In this document: piece by piece, positions 17,234-25,026 of the stretch
Layout: each line of letters opens with the position of its first letter
Numbering within the stretch: position 1 is the stretch's first letter
Source: Chlamydiales bacterium
Lineage (GTDB): Bacteria > Chlamydiota > Chlamydiia > Chlamydiales > JACKPQ01
Direction of reading: 5' to 3'
NCBI GenBank assembly: GCA_024233435.1
Contig: JACKPQ010000002.1
Coordinates: forward strand, 496,001 to 560,000
DNA: 64,000 bases
The notes under the pieces: generated by a model
What the model was told of the DNA's origin: nothing
Databases searched by the model: none
Seen by the model: the letters and a program-made list of their open reading frames with translations, nothing else
Position numbers and translations under genes: made by a program

Positions 17234-17772
17234 CTCACTGCCTCAATGTTAGGGATATGTGCTTGCATTTGATCAGCTTCAATACGCGTTTGGCGATCGC
17301 GAAACGAGAGTTTGAGCTGCTTGACAATTCCATTTAAAACGATAGCATTATCGCGCATCATTTGCATTGCAACGCTTTTGGACACAAACTCGTGAGTGTT
17401 GTAGTAATACGTTCCAGTGCGTGATTGAAACATGCGCATGCCCTCGGCTTCTTCAACGCATCCATTGATATTTTCCATGCGTTCAATCAGCTCATAGTTA
17501 TTGCCAATGGGAACAACTCGGAGCGTGGCGTTTTGAGCTGTGATTTTTGTATAGCACCGCCCATTGTCACCAGAAAAATAGGCTTCTTTGATCACACCAT
17601 GCTTATTTTGTTGAGTTAGGGGGTGATCGGCATTGCTTTCTCGGCGGTAGTGGCACAACATGTCGTGAAATTCTTGGCGGTCTTGATCTGTAATGCGGCA
17701 GGTCATAACACCGATCCAGCAACCAAAGCCTCCAATACACACAAGTGTAACTATTAGTGCCCGCGTAAACAT
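17230..17772 (-). CDS. LptC-like membrane-anchored protein
   Basis: A protein of 180 residues with one N-terminal membrane anchor (about residues 5-24: ALIVTLVCIGGFGCWIGVM) and a periplasmic part predicted as mostly beta-strand. Sequence similarity to LptC is not obvious by eye. The call rests on size, topology, and position between kdsA and lptB, where LptC-family proteins are found. I recall an equivalent unassigned gene (CT654) at this place in C. trachomatis. It overlaps lptB by 4 bases and kdsA by 19. Confidence 0.7.
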   Translation of the reverse strand: MFTRALIVTLVCIGGFGCWIGVMTCRITDQDRQEFHDMLCHYRRESNADHPLTQQNKHGVIKEAYFSGDNGRCYTKITAQNATLRVVPIGNNYELIERMENINGCVEEAEGMRMFQSRTGTYYYNTHEFVSKSVAMQMMRDNAIVLNGIVKQLKLSFRDRQTRIEADQMQAHIPNIEAVR

Positions 17773-18554
17773 TGCACCTCGTCTATGAGCCTTTCAAGGT
17801 CAGCAAAAGCCAGGACAGATGCCGCATCACTTTTCGCCTCAGGTGGGTTGGGGTGTGACTCAATAAACAAAGCATTTGCTCCCACAGCAACTGCTGCTTT
17901 TGCAAGGGGCAAAATAAACTCGCGTTGGCCGCCCGATGAAGTTCCCAGGCCGCCGGGTAGCTGCACAGCGTGCGAGGCATCAAAGCAAACAGGGTGGCCA
18001 AGTTGTTGCATCAAGGGGATTGAGCGCATATCGCAGACCAGATTATTGTAGCCAAAACACGACCCCCTTTCTGTTAAAATGATTTGGCAGCCATTAAGCT
18101 TTTCAACAACATTTTTCACATCCCAAGGAGCCATAAATTGCCCTTTCTTCACTTTAACCACCTTGCCAGTGTTGGCTGCAGCAACTAGCAAATCTGTCTG
18201 CCGGCACAAATAAGCGGGGATTTGCAAGACATCGGCAACCTGTGCAACAGGATCTGCTTGATCAGGCAGATGAATGTCAGTGACAATTGGGACATTAAAC
18301 GTTTTCTTAACCTTTTCTAAAATTTTCAAGCCTCTTTCAAGGCCAGGTCCACGGTATCCAGAAAGAGAGGAGCGATTAGCCTTGTCAAAGCTCGACTTAT
18401 AGACAAACGGGACATTCTTTTTTTCAAAGAGCTCACATAAAAATTCTGCAGATCTCAAGGCATGCTCTTCACTTTCGATGACACAAGGTCCTGAGAAAAA
18501 TAGCAAAGGAGAGTCATCACCAACGAAATATTTTCCTATTTTAACGCGCTGCAT
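17754..18554 (-). CDS. kdsA: 3-deoxy-8-phosphooctulonate (KDO-8-P) synthase
   Basis: Condenses phosphoenolpyruvate with arabinose 5-phosphate to make KDO-8-phosphate for lipopolysaccharide. The 266-residue TIM-barrel protein has SGPCVIES, YKSSFDKANRSS, the RGPGL loop, PAYLCRQTDLL and the HPNPPEAKSDA end motif, all typical. I place the start at ATG 18554 (GGATG just upstream), not the longer frame at 18602, because the normal KdsA N-terminus begins there. It overlaps dapB by 19 bases. Confidence 0.97.
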   Translation of the reverse strand: MQRVKIGKYFVGDDSPLLFFSGPCVIESEEHALRSAEFLCELFEKKNVPFVYKSSFDKANRSSLSGYRGPGLERGLKILEKVKKTFNVPIVTDIHLPDQADPVAQVADVLQIPAYLCRQTDLLVAAANTGKVVKVKKGQFMAPWDVKNVVEKLNGCQIILTERGSCFGYNNLVCDMRSIPLMQQLGHPVCFDASHAVQLPGGLGTSSGGQREFILPLAKAAVAVGANALFIESHPNPPEAKSDAASVLAFADLERLIDEVQCLRGH

Positions 18555-19129
18555 AAAACATCCTCCATCGAATACAAGCCAGGTTTTTGATCCACGATCC
18601 AATCGATTGCATTAAGAGCGCCTCGGGCAAAAGCTTTTCGATTGTGAGCTCTGTGTCTGATTTCAATATCCTCATCGCCAAAATTTAGCAAAATGCGATG
18701 CTCGCCCACGACATCTTTTTCACGAATAGAATTGATCGATGGGTTATTTAAAAGTTTAGCAAGCATAAGCGCCGTACCACTTGGCATATCCCGCTTTTCA
18801 GAGTGGTGGATGTCGGTGATTTCAGATGAACTGAGTTCGGTGAGCTGGTTAATCATTTTAAGAAACTTGTTGACCAGGGCAATTCCAAAACTGAAATTAG
18901 GAGCGTAAAGGACGGGGCTTGTTTTGGCTTGTCGCTCCATTGCAGCAAAATTTTCTGGTCCATGACCTGTTGAGCCAACAATGTATGGAGTGTTGCAAAG
19001 GCAAAGCGCATCCGGGTGAGAGACATCGACAATCACATCTGCCTCCTCAATATCCACAATACTGTGCTCTGTTAGCGCCTCAATTGCCGACCCCATCTTG
19101 CCGGATCGACCTAAAATACAGATCTTCAT
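18536..19129 (-). CDS. dapB: 4-hydroxy-tetrahydrodipicolinate reductase, compact form
   Basis: Reduces the dipicolinate intermediate on the way to meso-diaminopimelate and lysine. The signature IHHSEKRDMPSGTA, with its active-site histidines and lysine, is intact, as are the Rossmann start ILGRSGKMG and STGHG. The protein is only 197 residues, against about 240-270 usual. About 40-50 residues are missing between GKMG and the DVIVDVSHP strand, and the loop before VGEH is shortened. Reading frame and conserved ends are clean, so it is probably a functional compact enzyme and not a fragment. It heads the operon dapB-kdsA-lptC-like-lptB-folA. Confidence 0.92.
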   Translation of the reverse strand: MKICILGRSGKMGSAIEALTEHSIVDIEEADVIVDVSHPDALCLCNTPYIVGSTGHGPENFAAMERQAKTSPVLYAPNFSFGIALVNKFLKMINQLTELSSSEITDIHHSEKRDMPSGTALMLAKLLNNPSINSIREKDVVGEHRILLNFGDEDIEIRHRAHNRKAFARGALNAIDWIVDQKPGLYSMEDVLCSALK

Positions 19130-19160
19130 GGACCGAATGATAACACGCTAAGGTTTTTAA

Positions 19161-19189
19161 TTGCATTTACTGTTATGTAGTATTATAAT
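19161..19189 (+). promoter_or_regulatory. Promoter of tRNA-Arg (TCT)
   Basis: TTGCAT (19161-19166) and TATAAT (19184-19189) are separated by 17 bases; the tRNA begins 10 bases after the -10 box. The DHH gene downstream is probably read from the same promoter. Confidence 0.85.
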
Positions 19190-19198
19190 CACTGTATT

Positions 19199-19275
19199 GG
19201 ATTGATAGCTCAGCTGGATAGAGCACCCGCCTTCTAAGCGGGCGGTCACAGGTTCGAATCCTGTTCAATCCGCCA
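19199..19275 (+). tRNA. tRNA-Arg (TCT), CCA encoded
   Basis: Acceptor GGATTGA/TCAATCC, D-arm with GCTCAGCTGGATAGAGC, anticodon stem CCCGC/GCGGG around CTTCTAA (anticodon TCT), T-arm GGTTCGAATCC. The discriminator is G and the CCA end is encoded at 19273-19275, unlike the other tRNAs in this window. Confidence 0.97.
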
Positions 19276-19289
19276 AATTTGAGAGACGC

Positions 19290-21872
19290 ATGACCGGCAA
19301 GCTAGGCGATTACAAAATTTCTTTGTATAAATTTGAAGACGTTGACTTCAGTCGCTTTAAAACAAAAGAATTTAATGAGCTTAACGCCTACGATAAACAT
19401 GATGCCGTTTGCAACGACCTAATCAGCCACATTCTTAAATCTCCGCAAGATGCCTTTTTACTCGGAGCCCTCGTTCACTACATCTCATCCATTTGCCAAG
19501 AGCAGATCATTGAGCGGTTCAATTTCCAAAGCTTTGAACTCTGGCTCAATCAATTTTCAGGGCGCACGCCTGATGAAAATGCCAGCATTCGGGCCCGCAT
19601 CATGGGCAAAAATATCCCGCGCGAGTGTTACCAATCTTTTTTTCCCATCGGTATGGGTAAAGTTTTTGAGGGCACCCACTTTGTGGCAGCACACGCCTCG
19701 CCGGATCTAGACACCACCGTTGCCTCTTTCTGGGGATGGGTCGATGCCTTTGCAGCGCGTGTAGGCACAGGCTTGCATATCTGGAACGTGCCAGGCGGCT
19801 CTCCGGCTGCTCAAGTCGAGATCGATCTACTCTTTCGCCAGCACTTTGGCAATGATGTCTTTTCCACACTTGCCAAAACAGGCTTGTCATTGACCTTATC
19901 CAGTTATGATCTCATGACGCAAAAAGGCGTGATGAAAAAAGAACTTGAAGAGCCTGCTCTTAGCATCGATCACGAGCGCAATCAAAACGCCATTGTTCTC
20001 ATTGACAATCAGGGCTATTACATCGGCGATTGGCGTAACATGGATGTTGAAGGTGTGCGTCAAGTGATCATGCTTCTTAGCACATGCCTAAACTGGTATG
20101 AGAGCAATTTACACATACGCCTTATTGCTCTATTTGCAAAACCCGACCTCAACAAAAGCGAAGTACCCAGCTTTATGCAGGAGGTGCTACTGCGCAAAAT
20201 CAAAGAATGTGATCCCGCAAAAGAATTCACTGTCCGACAGCAAGAATACCTGCAAGACTATCTGCAAAAAGTGCTTGGTGTAGAAAAAGGCATTGAAGCG
20301 ACATTTCAAGAGATTGCTCAGGCCCTAGAAAAAAACAAAATTGCAGACTTCGCATCCCTTGTTAAGACAATTCGCTCCTCATTAGAGTCTGACCTCTTTG
20401 GCAATGACGGCACTATCTTAGAAAACCGCCCGCTGATTTTCGAACATCTAACCAAAATTGTCACCAAAATCGAAGAGACGATGCGTCAAGTCTCGACCTA
20501 CGTGGAAAAACTGGCCGTTGCATTTCAGATCAAAACCGATGTTTTTGGATTTAAGCCCTCTTATTTAAGCCATCGAGCTGACATAGAAGAAATCAAACTC
20601 AAAATGAGCAACTATCCCTACCTTACCGTGAACTACTACGATGATGAAGGACGCCATGTTCCAGTTGGGATTATCCGCGCTTCAGCCCTCAATAAAACCA
20701 CGCTTGGCACAGTCACATTGCGCGACTTTTCGAACAGAGAAGAGACCAACATTCCCGACTATCTCGACGTGATTAGCGTTATCGATCACCACAAAACAAC
20801 ACTGCGAACACTTGCGCCTCCCATGTGTCTCATTTGCGATGCTCAAAGCTCCAATGCCCTTGTGGCCGAACTTACCTTTGGTATCAACGACCGTTTTAGC
20901 ACAGGTGGCATGAGCCTAGAGCAAATCAACGCGCAAATTAAGCCAGACACCACAAGCTCGCAAGACTTGCGCATCCAACGCCGTTTGCTACAGCGCAAAA
21001 TGGTTGCTCTATCCCTTAAAGACCAATACATCTCCAAAACACGCGAGATGTTAGAATATACCCATTTTCTTTATGCTATTTTAGACGACACCGATTTACT
21101 CACAAAAGTCTCCGATCGAGATATTCACGTTGTTGCCCAGCTTCTTAACCGCCTCAAATCATTGAGCGTGTCTAAAGAAGTGGAAGTCATCCACTTTGAC
21201 GACATTCCGCATGGGCCTGCTTTTACACAGCAATGTGCTGCGCGTCTTCTTCAAAATGAAGAGCTTTATTCTTTATATAGCAAAGTTTACATCGCGCGCG
21301 AAAAACATGTCGATGCAGAGATTGCTGCTCTTGCCAAAGGACAATCTTCAATCCTTTTTGAAGATACCAAAATACAAAACAGTTGCGCTCGCGTTGGCCA
21401 GATGAAAATATTTGCCAAAAACTACGGCACGCTATCCAAGCATATTCAATCCCTACGCGCTATCTGGTTAACAAACGCTCAAGCCGTCTACAAAGAGCAT
21501 AAAGACATCGCGCTGCACATCCAAATGGTCTCCACCATTTCAAGCGCTGAAGAGCTTTACAAAGGCTCTAGTCGTGATTACAACCACCTTGATGAGATGT
21601 GGATTTGGGTGCCCGATACAGAGCTTGGACTTGCTTATCTAAAATCCTTCCTCAATGCCTTCCGCTCATCTCCAAGTGCTAGTCACATGAAAGAAGTTGA
21701 ATTCTTCGGTTCCAATCACAAAGAGCTTGCACAAAGTTTTAAAGAAAGCTTCATCCAAATTCCCACAAAAACCACTTCAAAAGATATGCCCATAGCAGTT
21801 ATTCGCTATACTGCGGGCAAGATCAACTCACGTAAAGCGATGATCACTCCGTACCTTCCCACCAATAAATAA
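19290..21872 (+). CDS. Giant DHH/DHHA2 phosphoesterase-like protein
   Basis: A protein of 860 residues with the marks of the DHH superfamily, close to family II inorganic pyrophosphatases. Motif I is HASPDLD (residues 135-141), a candidate motif II aspartate lies in VLIDNQG, motif III is VIDHHK near 498-503, and motif IV is LDDTDLL near 597-603. The C-terminal third looks like a DHHA2 domain (FEDTKIQ, RVGQMKIF, then SSAEELYKGSS). Ordinary family II pyrophosphatases are about 310 residues; here roughly 300 residues are inserted between motifs I and III, and there is an extra 110-residue N-terminus. Substrate is unknown. It begins 14 bases after tRNA-Arg. Confidence 0.8.
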   Translation: MTGKLGDYKISLYKFEDVDFSRFKTKEFNELNAYDKHDAVCNDLISHILKSPQDAFLLGALVHYISSICQEQIIERFNFQSFELWLNQFSGRTPDENASIRARIMGKNIPRECYQSFFPIGMGKVFEGTHFVAAHASPDLDTTVASFWGWVDAFAARVGTGLHIWNVPGGSPAAQVEIDLLFRQHFGNDVFSTLAKTGLSLTLSSYDLMTQKGVMKKELEEPALSIDHERNQNAIVLIDNQGYYIGDWRNMDVEGVRQVIMLLSTCLNWYESNLHIRLIALFAKPDLNKSEVPSFMQEVLLRKIKECDPAKEFTVRQQEYLQDYLQKVLGVEKGIEATFQEIAQALEKNKIADFASLVKTIRSSLESDLFGNDGTILENRPLIFEHLTKIVTKIEETMRQVSTYVEKLAVAFQIKTDVFGFKPSYLSHRADIEEIKLKMSNYPYLTVNYYDDEGRHVPVGIIRASALNKTTLGTVTLRDFSNREETNIPDYLDVISVIDHHKTTLRTLAPPMCLICDAQSSNALVAELTFGINDRFSTGGMSLEQINAQIKPDTTSSQDLRIQRRLLQRKMVALSLKDQYISKTREMLEYTHFLYAILDDTDLLTKVSDRDIHVVAQLLNRLKSLSVSKEVEVIHFDDIPHGPAFTQQCAARLLQNEELYSLYSKVYIAREKHVDAEIAALAKGQSSILFEDTKIQNSCARVGQMKIFAKNYGTLSKHIQSLRAIWLTNAQAVYKEHKDIALHIQMVSTISSAEELYKGSSRDYNHLDEMWIWVPDTELGLAYLKSFLNAFRSSPSASHMKEVEFFGSNHKELAQSFKESFIQIPTKTTSKDMPIAVIRYTAGKINSRKAMITPYLPTNK

Positions 21873-21947
21873 ATAATTACGTATTCCATTAAAATCTGCG
21901 CTGCGATAGGTTGGAATATTAATTAAATTTACCAAAAGGGGTGAACA

Positions 21948-22775
21948 ATGCAAATTTCAGCATCGATCCAATCAAGCGCAGCAAAAGCATGCAGCGCATT
22001 GACTAGCACTTGGTCAACAAACGCCGGCAAAGTAAAAATCTGTGCAGCACTAGCAGTTGCTGGAGGTGTTTTATATCTTGCTTATCGTAACCGAACAGAA
22101 ATCCAATCCATGATAGGCCGAGTCTTTTCATCTTCTTCTCCACAACCACCAAACGGCGGTGATGACAAACCAGTTGGCGGTCCAAACGACCCAGAAAATC
22201 CAGAAAAATTAAATGATCCAGACCTGCCACCAGATGATGATGAAGAAGAGATTAAAACTGATAATGAGAAATCAGCTAAGGGAAGCGATGCCGATAGCAA
22301 TATCAGTGGCAATGAATCTGAGGAAGCTAATGAAAGTGATGAAGCTAAGGAAAATGAAAAAAGCCAAAAGCAAACTGGGGAACTAAAGGCTAAGGAAGAT
22401 GATGGGCTAGATGAAATCGATGAAGCCAGCAAAGCTAAAAAGCCAGATAATGCTGAGGCTAAAGATTTCAGTAAACCCGATGATGTTGAAAAACAAACTA
22501 ATGAGAGAAGGCCTTTGCCTTCTACACCTCCACGAAAAGAGGAAGAAGCTGACATAGGTTCTAAAAATTCCCTCAGCTATGGAGACCCACGGACTCCCAC
22601 AAAGAACTCTGGAAACGAATATACAGCGACTCTGAGTGGATATGAAAAAAAATCTTTACTTGAATGCCAGAAGGCGTTAACCGCTTTAGGTCCAAATCCT
22701 AATCCCGGCCAAGCAAGAGCTTTGAACAAGCTTATTAATGATAAATCGAAAGCGGATGATCCTAAAAACGGGTAG
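21948..22775 (+). CDS. Single-span membrane protein with long acidic tail
   Basis: A protein of 275 residues with a strong AAAAGGGGTG ribosome site. Residues 1-27 are polar and Ser/Ala-rich, residues 28-46 form one membrane span (KVKICAALAVAGGVLYLAY), and residues 55-200 are a low-complexity acidic region of Asp, Glu, Lys, Ser and Pro, likely disordered. The last 70 residues are more ordered. No family is recognised. The head-span-tail plan matches the next four genes, so it probably belongs to the same functional set. A host-facing secreted or inclusion-membrane protein is a possibility only. Confidence 0.75.
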   Translation: MQISASIQSSAAKACSALTSTWSTNAGKVKICAALAVAGGVLYLAYRNRTEIQSMIGRVFSSSSPQPPNGGDDKPVGGPNDPENPEKLNDPDLPPDDDEEEIKTDNEKSAKGSDADSNISGNESEEANESDEAKENEKSQKQTGELKAKEDDGLDEIDEASKAKKPDNAEAKDFSKPDDVEKQTNERRPLPSTPPRKEEEADIGSKNSLSYGDPRTPTKNSGNEYTATLSGYEKKSLLECQKALTALGPNPNPGQARALNKLINDKSKADDPKNG

Positions 22776-22790
22776 ATGACCTGCTCTGTA

Positions 22791-22818
22791 ACCCACTCAT
22801 AGTATGAGTGGGTTTTTT
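22791..22818 (+). terminator. Rho-independent terminator
   Basis: A perfect 10-bp stem (ACCCACTCAT/ATGAGTGGGT) with loop AGT and a run of six T. It follows the stop of the acidic-tail gene by 15 bases. Almost the same hairpin recurs after each of the following paralogues. Confidence 0.93.
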
Positions 22819-22866
22819 CATGTCTATAATTAAAATATTTATTATTAATTAAATCATTATTTAGTA

Positions 22867-22895
22867 TTGATTTAATTATTCTATTATTTTATAAT
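22867..22895 (+). promoter_or_regulatory. Promoter of cassette gene 1
   Basis: TTGATT (22867-22872), 17-base spacer, TATAAT (22890-22895), close to the vegetative consensus, in very AT-rich sequence 36 bases before the start codon. Confidence 0.85.
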
Positions 22896-22930
22896 TTACT
22901 CATAAACAATCTAACCAATAAGGTATTTAA

Positions 22931-23467
22931 ATGAAAATTACAGATTATATTAGTGTGAAATCAGCATATGAGGCACTAGAGGCAGTTCGCGGGTGTATGC
23001 CATCAACTGAAACGGCTAAGAGCTGGGTCGTTGAATCTATTACAAGCGCATGGAACAAACCAGCTGGTAAGGCTGTTTTCATTGCCGCAGGTTTCATGGC
23101 TACTCTAGCTGTAGCTTTCACTGCCGTCAAGGCATTTAGCTGGTTCTCGAGCAGGTTTAGTGAAGCTAGACCTCTTAATGGTCAGCGACATAAATCCATT
23201 AAAGCTCCGAGAAATATACCCAGAGATAAGGTTACTAAAAATATAGCTAGGTGTTTAAAAGTTGATCTTAAGCAGATGACTCAATATTCAAACGATTATA
23301 AAAGAACCTACACCCAGTATGAAATTAAAACGTTAAAAGAGTGTTTGGAAAGATTTGAGAATTTAGAAACAGCTCTATCAACCGTTAGAAAATCTTGCCA
23401 GAAAAAGAAGATGCGGATGATGAGGGCGCTTCAAGACCTTATTCGAGAGAAGAAATGTGCAAGCTAA
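22931..23467 (+). CDS. Cassette paralogue 1: constant head, membrane span, variable tail
   Basis: A protein of 178 residues. Residues 1-80 are nearly identical to the next two genes: a head beginning MKITDYISVKSAYEALEAVR, then GKAVFIAAGFMATLAVAFTAV as a single membrane span (about 57-77) and a FSWFSSRF edge. Residues 85-165 differ from the paralogues and are basic and helical, while the end (LQDLIREKK) is shared again. It has its own promoter and terminator. No known family. Possible roles include an inclusion-membrane or secreted protein, but no secretion signal can be read from the sequence. Confidence 0.8.
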   Translation: MKITDYISVKSAYEALEAVRGCMPSTETAKSWVVESITSAWNKPAGKAVFIAAGFMATLAVAFTAVKAFSWFSSRFSEARPLNGQRHKSIKAPRNIPRDKVTKNIARCLKVDLKQMTQYSNDYKRTYTQYEIKTLKECLERFENLETALSTVRKSCQKKKMRMMRALQDLIREKKCAS

Positions 23468-23497
23468 TCGCTTGCAGTTCATATTTGGATTAATAAG

Positions 23498-23524
23498 CCC
23501 ACTCATATGATGAGTGGGTTTTTT
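23498..23524 (+). terminator. Rho-independent terminator of cassette 1
   Basis: Stem CCCACTCAT/ATGAGTGGG, loop ATG, then six T; 30 bases after the stop codon. Confidence 0.93.
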
Positions 23525-23553
23525 CATGTCTACAATCAAATTATTATTTACTA

Positions 23554-23582
23554 TTGATTTAATTAATCAATTCTTTTATGAT
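23554..23582 (+). promoter_or_regulatory. Promoter of cassette gene 2
   Basis: TTGATT (23554-23559), 17-base spacer, TATGAT (23577-23582), homologous to the promoters of the other two units. Confidence 0.82.
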
Positions 23583-23618
23583 CTATTTCATAAACAATCC
23601 AACCAATAAGGTATTTAA

Positions 23619-24110
23619 ATGAAAATTACAGATTATATTAGTGTGAAACCAGCATATGAGGCACTAGAAGCAGTTCGCGGGTGTATGCCATCAACTGAAA
23701 CTGCCAAAAGCTGGGTCGTTGAACCTATTAAAAGCGCGTGGAGCAAGTCAACTGGTAAGGCTGTTTTCATTGCCGCAGGTTTCATGGCTACTCTAGCTGT
23801 AGCTTTCACTGCCGTCAAGGCATTTAGCTGGTTCTCGAGCAGATTTAGTGAACCTAGAAAGCTTAATATAGCTATAAAGAACTGTTTAGCAATTGATCTT
23901 GCGAGGATGTCAAACTGTTCAAAACGATATAAAGCCACCAAAAACGAATATAAAGATAAAACGGTAAAAGAGTGTTTGGACAGCTTTCAGAAATTTGAAA
24001 AATCTTTAACAAGCTGCCAGGTAACTCCTGATAAAAGTCGTGCTAGAAATATTAGGCAGCAGATGAAGGCGTTGCAAGACCTTATTCGAGAAAAGCAAGC
24101 TGCAGAGTAA
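23619..24110 (+). CDS. Cassette paralogue 2: constant head, membrane span, variable tail
   Basis: A protein of 163 residues. The first 80 residues match cassette 1 with only a handful of changes (VKPAYEALEAVR, then the same GKAVFIAAGFMATLAVAFTAVK span). The tail from residue 85 is shorter and diverged (LNIAIKNCLAIDLARMSNCS...), retaining faint similarity to paralogue 1 (both have KECL and a Tyr/Lys-rich middle), and closes with LQDLIREKQAAE. The upstream leader and promoter are almost the same as cassette 1. Function unknown. Confidence 0.8.
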   Translation: MKITDYISVKPAYEALEAVRGCMPSTETAKSWVVEPIKSAWSKSTGKAVFIAAGFMATLAVAFTAVKAFSWFSSRFSEPRKLNIAIKNCLAIDLARMSNCSKRYKATKNEYKDKTVKECLDSFQKFEKSLTSCQVTPDKSRARNIRQQMKALQDLIREKQAAE

Positions 24111-24140
24111 TCGCTTGCAGTTCATATTTGGATTAATAAG

Positions 24141-24167
24141 CCCACTCATCATATGAGTGGGTTTTTT
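24141..24167 (+). terminator. Rho-independent terminator of cassette 2
   Basis: Stem CCCACTCAT/ATGAGTGGG, loop CAT, then six T; it matches the cassette 1 hairpin except for the loop. Confidence 0.93.
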
Positions 24168-24196
24168 CATGTCTACAATCAAATTATTATTTACTA

Positions 24197-24225
24197 TTGA
24201 TTTAATTAATCAATTCTTTTATAAT
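24197..24225 (+). promoter_or_regulatory. Promoter of cassette gene 3
   Basis: TTGATT (24197-24202), 17-base spacer, TATAAT (24220-24225). Confidence 0.85.
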
Positions 24226-24262
24226 CTATCTCATAAACAGTCTAACCAATATGGTGTTGTAG

Positions 24263-24931
24263 ATGAAAATTACAGATTATATTAGTGTGAAACCAGCATA
24301 TGAGGCACTAGCAGCAGTTCGCGGCCGTATGCCATCAACTGAAACGGCTAAGAGCTGGGTCGTTGAACCCATTACAAGCGCATGGAACAAACCAGCTGGT
24401 AAGGCTGTTTTTATTGCCGCAGGTTTCATGGCTACTCTAGCCATAGCTTCCATAGCTTTTAAAGCAGTTAAATCCATTCAAGGATTTTTTAATAAAAGAT
24501 CAGAAGCTAAGCGTGCTTCAGAGACTGCTAAGATTGCTGCAGAGACTGCTGCAGAGACTGCTAAGATTGCTGAGCTCGTTTCAGAGACTGAAGAGAGGTA
24601 TAAGAAATACAGCGTCAAAGGTCTAAGGGATGCATACAACAACGAAATAGCCCAAAAATTTATGACGCCAGCGGAAAAAGAGGCTGTTTTTAAGACTTTT
24701 TGTGATCTGCTCAAAAAGGCGGTGGAAAAAAAGACAAAAAAAGACTACGCGCTATATCATCTTTATCATCTCCAAAGCCTGTTAGAAAACGCTCAAGAGC
24801 AAGTTGAAGCTAAAAAAAGTAGTCTACAAATAGGTAATAAATTTGACCTATTAGAGGCTGAGGCCAAAGTGGAGACGCTCAAGACTATGATAAAAGAAAG
24901 GCAAGCTCCAGAAAAGCAAGCTGCAGAGTAA
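24263..24931 (+). CDS. Cassette paralogue 3: constant head, span, long helical tail
   Basis: A protein of 222 residues. Residues 1-66 match the other two cassettes (MKITDYISVKPAYEAL, GKAVFIAAGFMATLAIASIAF), but from residue 67 the tail is unrelated. It begins with an alanine/glutamate repeat (SETAKIAAETAAETAKIAE), a likely coiled coil, followed by a long charged helical region. The end (RQAPEKQAAE) again resembles paralogue 2. The leader has changed to ATATGGTGTTGTAG and lacks the GGTATTTAA of the others. This replacement of a whole tail suggests modular exchange rather than point drift. Confidence 0.8.
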   Translation: MKITDYISVKPAYEALAAVRGRMPSTETAKSWVVEPITSAWNKPAGKAVFIAAGFMATLAIASIAFKAVKSIQGFFNKRSEAKRASETAKIAAETAAETAKIAELVSETEERYKKYSVKGLRDAYNNEIAQKFMTPAEKEAVFKTFCDLLKKAVEKKTKKDYALYHLYHLQSLLENAQEQVEAKKSSLQIGNKFDLLEAEAKVETLKTMIKERQAPEKQAAE

Positions 24932-24960
24932 TCGCTTGTAGTTCCTATTTGGACTAAAGG

Positions 24961-24987
24961 AGCCCGCTCGGATGAGTGGGCTTTTTT
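24961..24987 (+). terminator. Rho-independent terminator of cassette 3
   Basis: Stem AGCCCGCTC/GAGTGGGCT (one wobble) with a 4-base loop and a six-T run. Confidence 0.92.
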
Positions 24988-25026
24988 ATAGACGGGAATT
25001 GCTCGTAAATTTAGAATAGGAGACCT

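Larger units (their letters stand above)
22801..24987 (+). repeat. Tandem triplication of a promoter-gene-terminator cassette
   Basis: Three direct units with start codons spaced 688 and 644 bp apart. Each has an AT-rich promoter, the leader TCTAACCAATAAGGT (or close), a gene with a conserved first ~235 bases, a divergent middle, a conserved 3' segment (TAATCGCTTGCAGTTC and following) and a hairpin terminator. The boundaries show recent tandem duplication followed by divergence limited to the central coding part. Confidence 0.9.

Noticed and set aside
22082..22555. 157-residue minus-strand frame rich in Ser and Leu
   Set aside because: It is the complement of the acidic low-complexity tail of the 21948 gene; composition explains it.
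22801..24987. CRISPR-like array
   Set aside because: The repeats are 640-690 bp gene cassettes, not short repeats with spacers; no cas genes are present.
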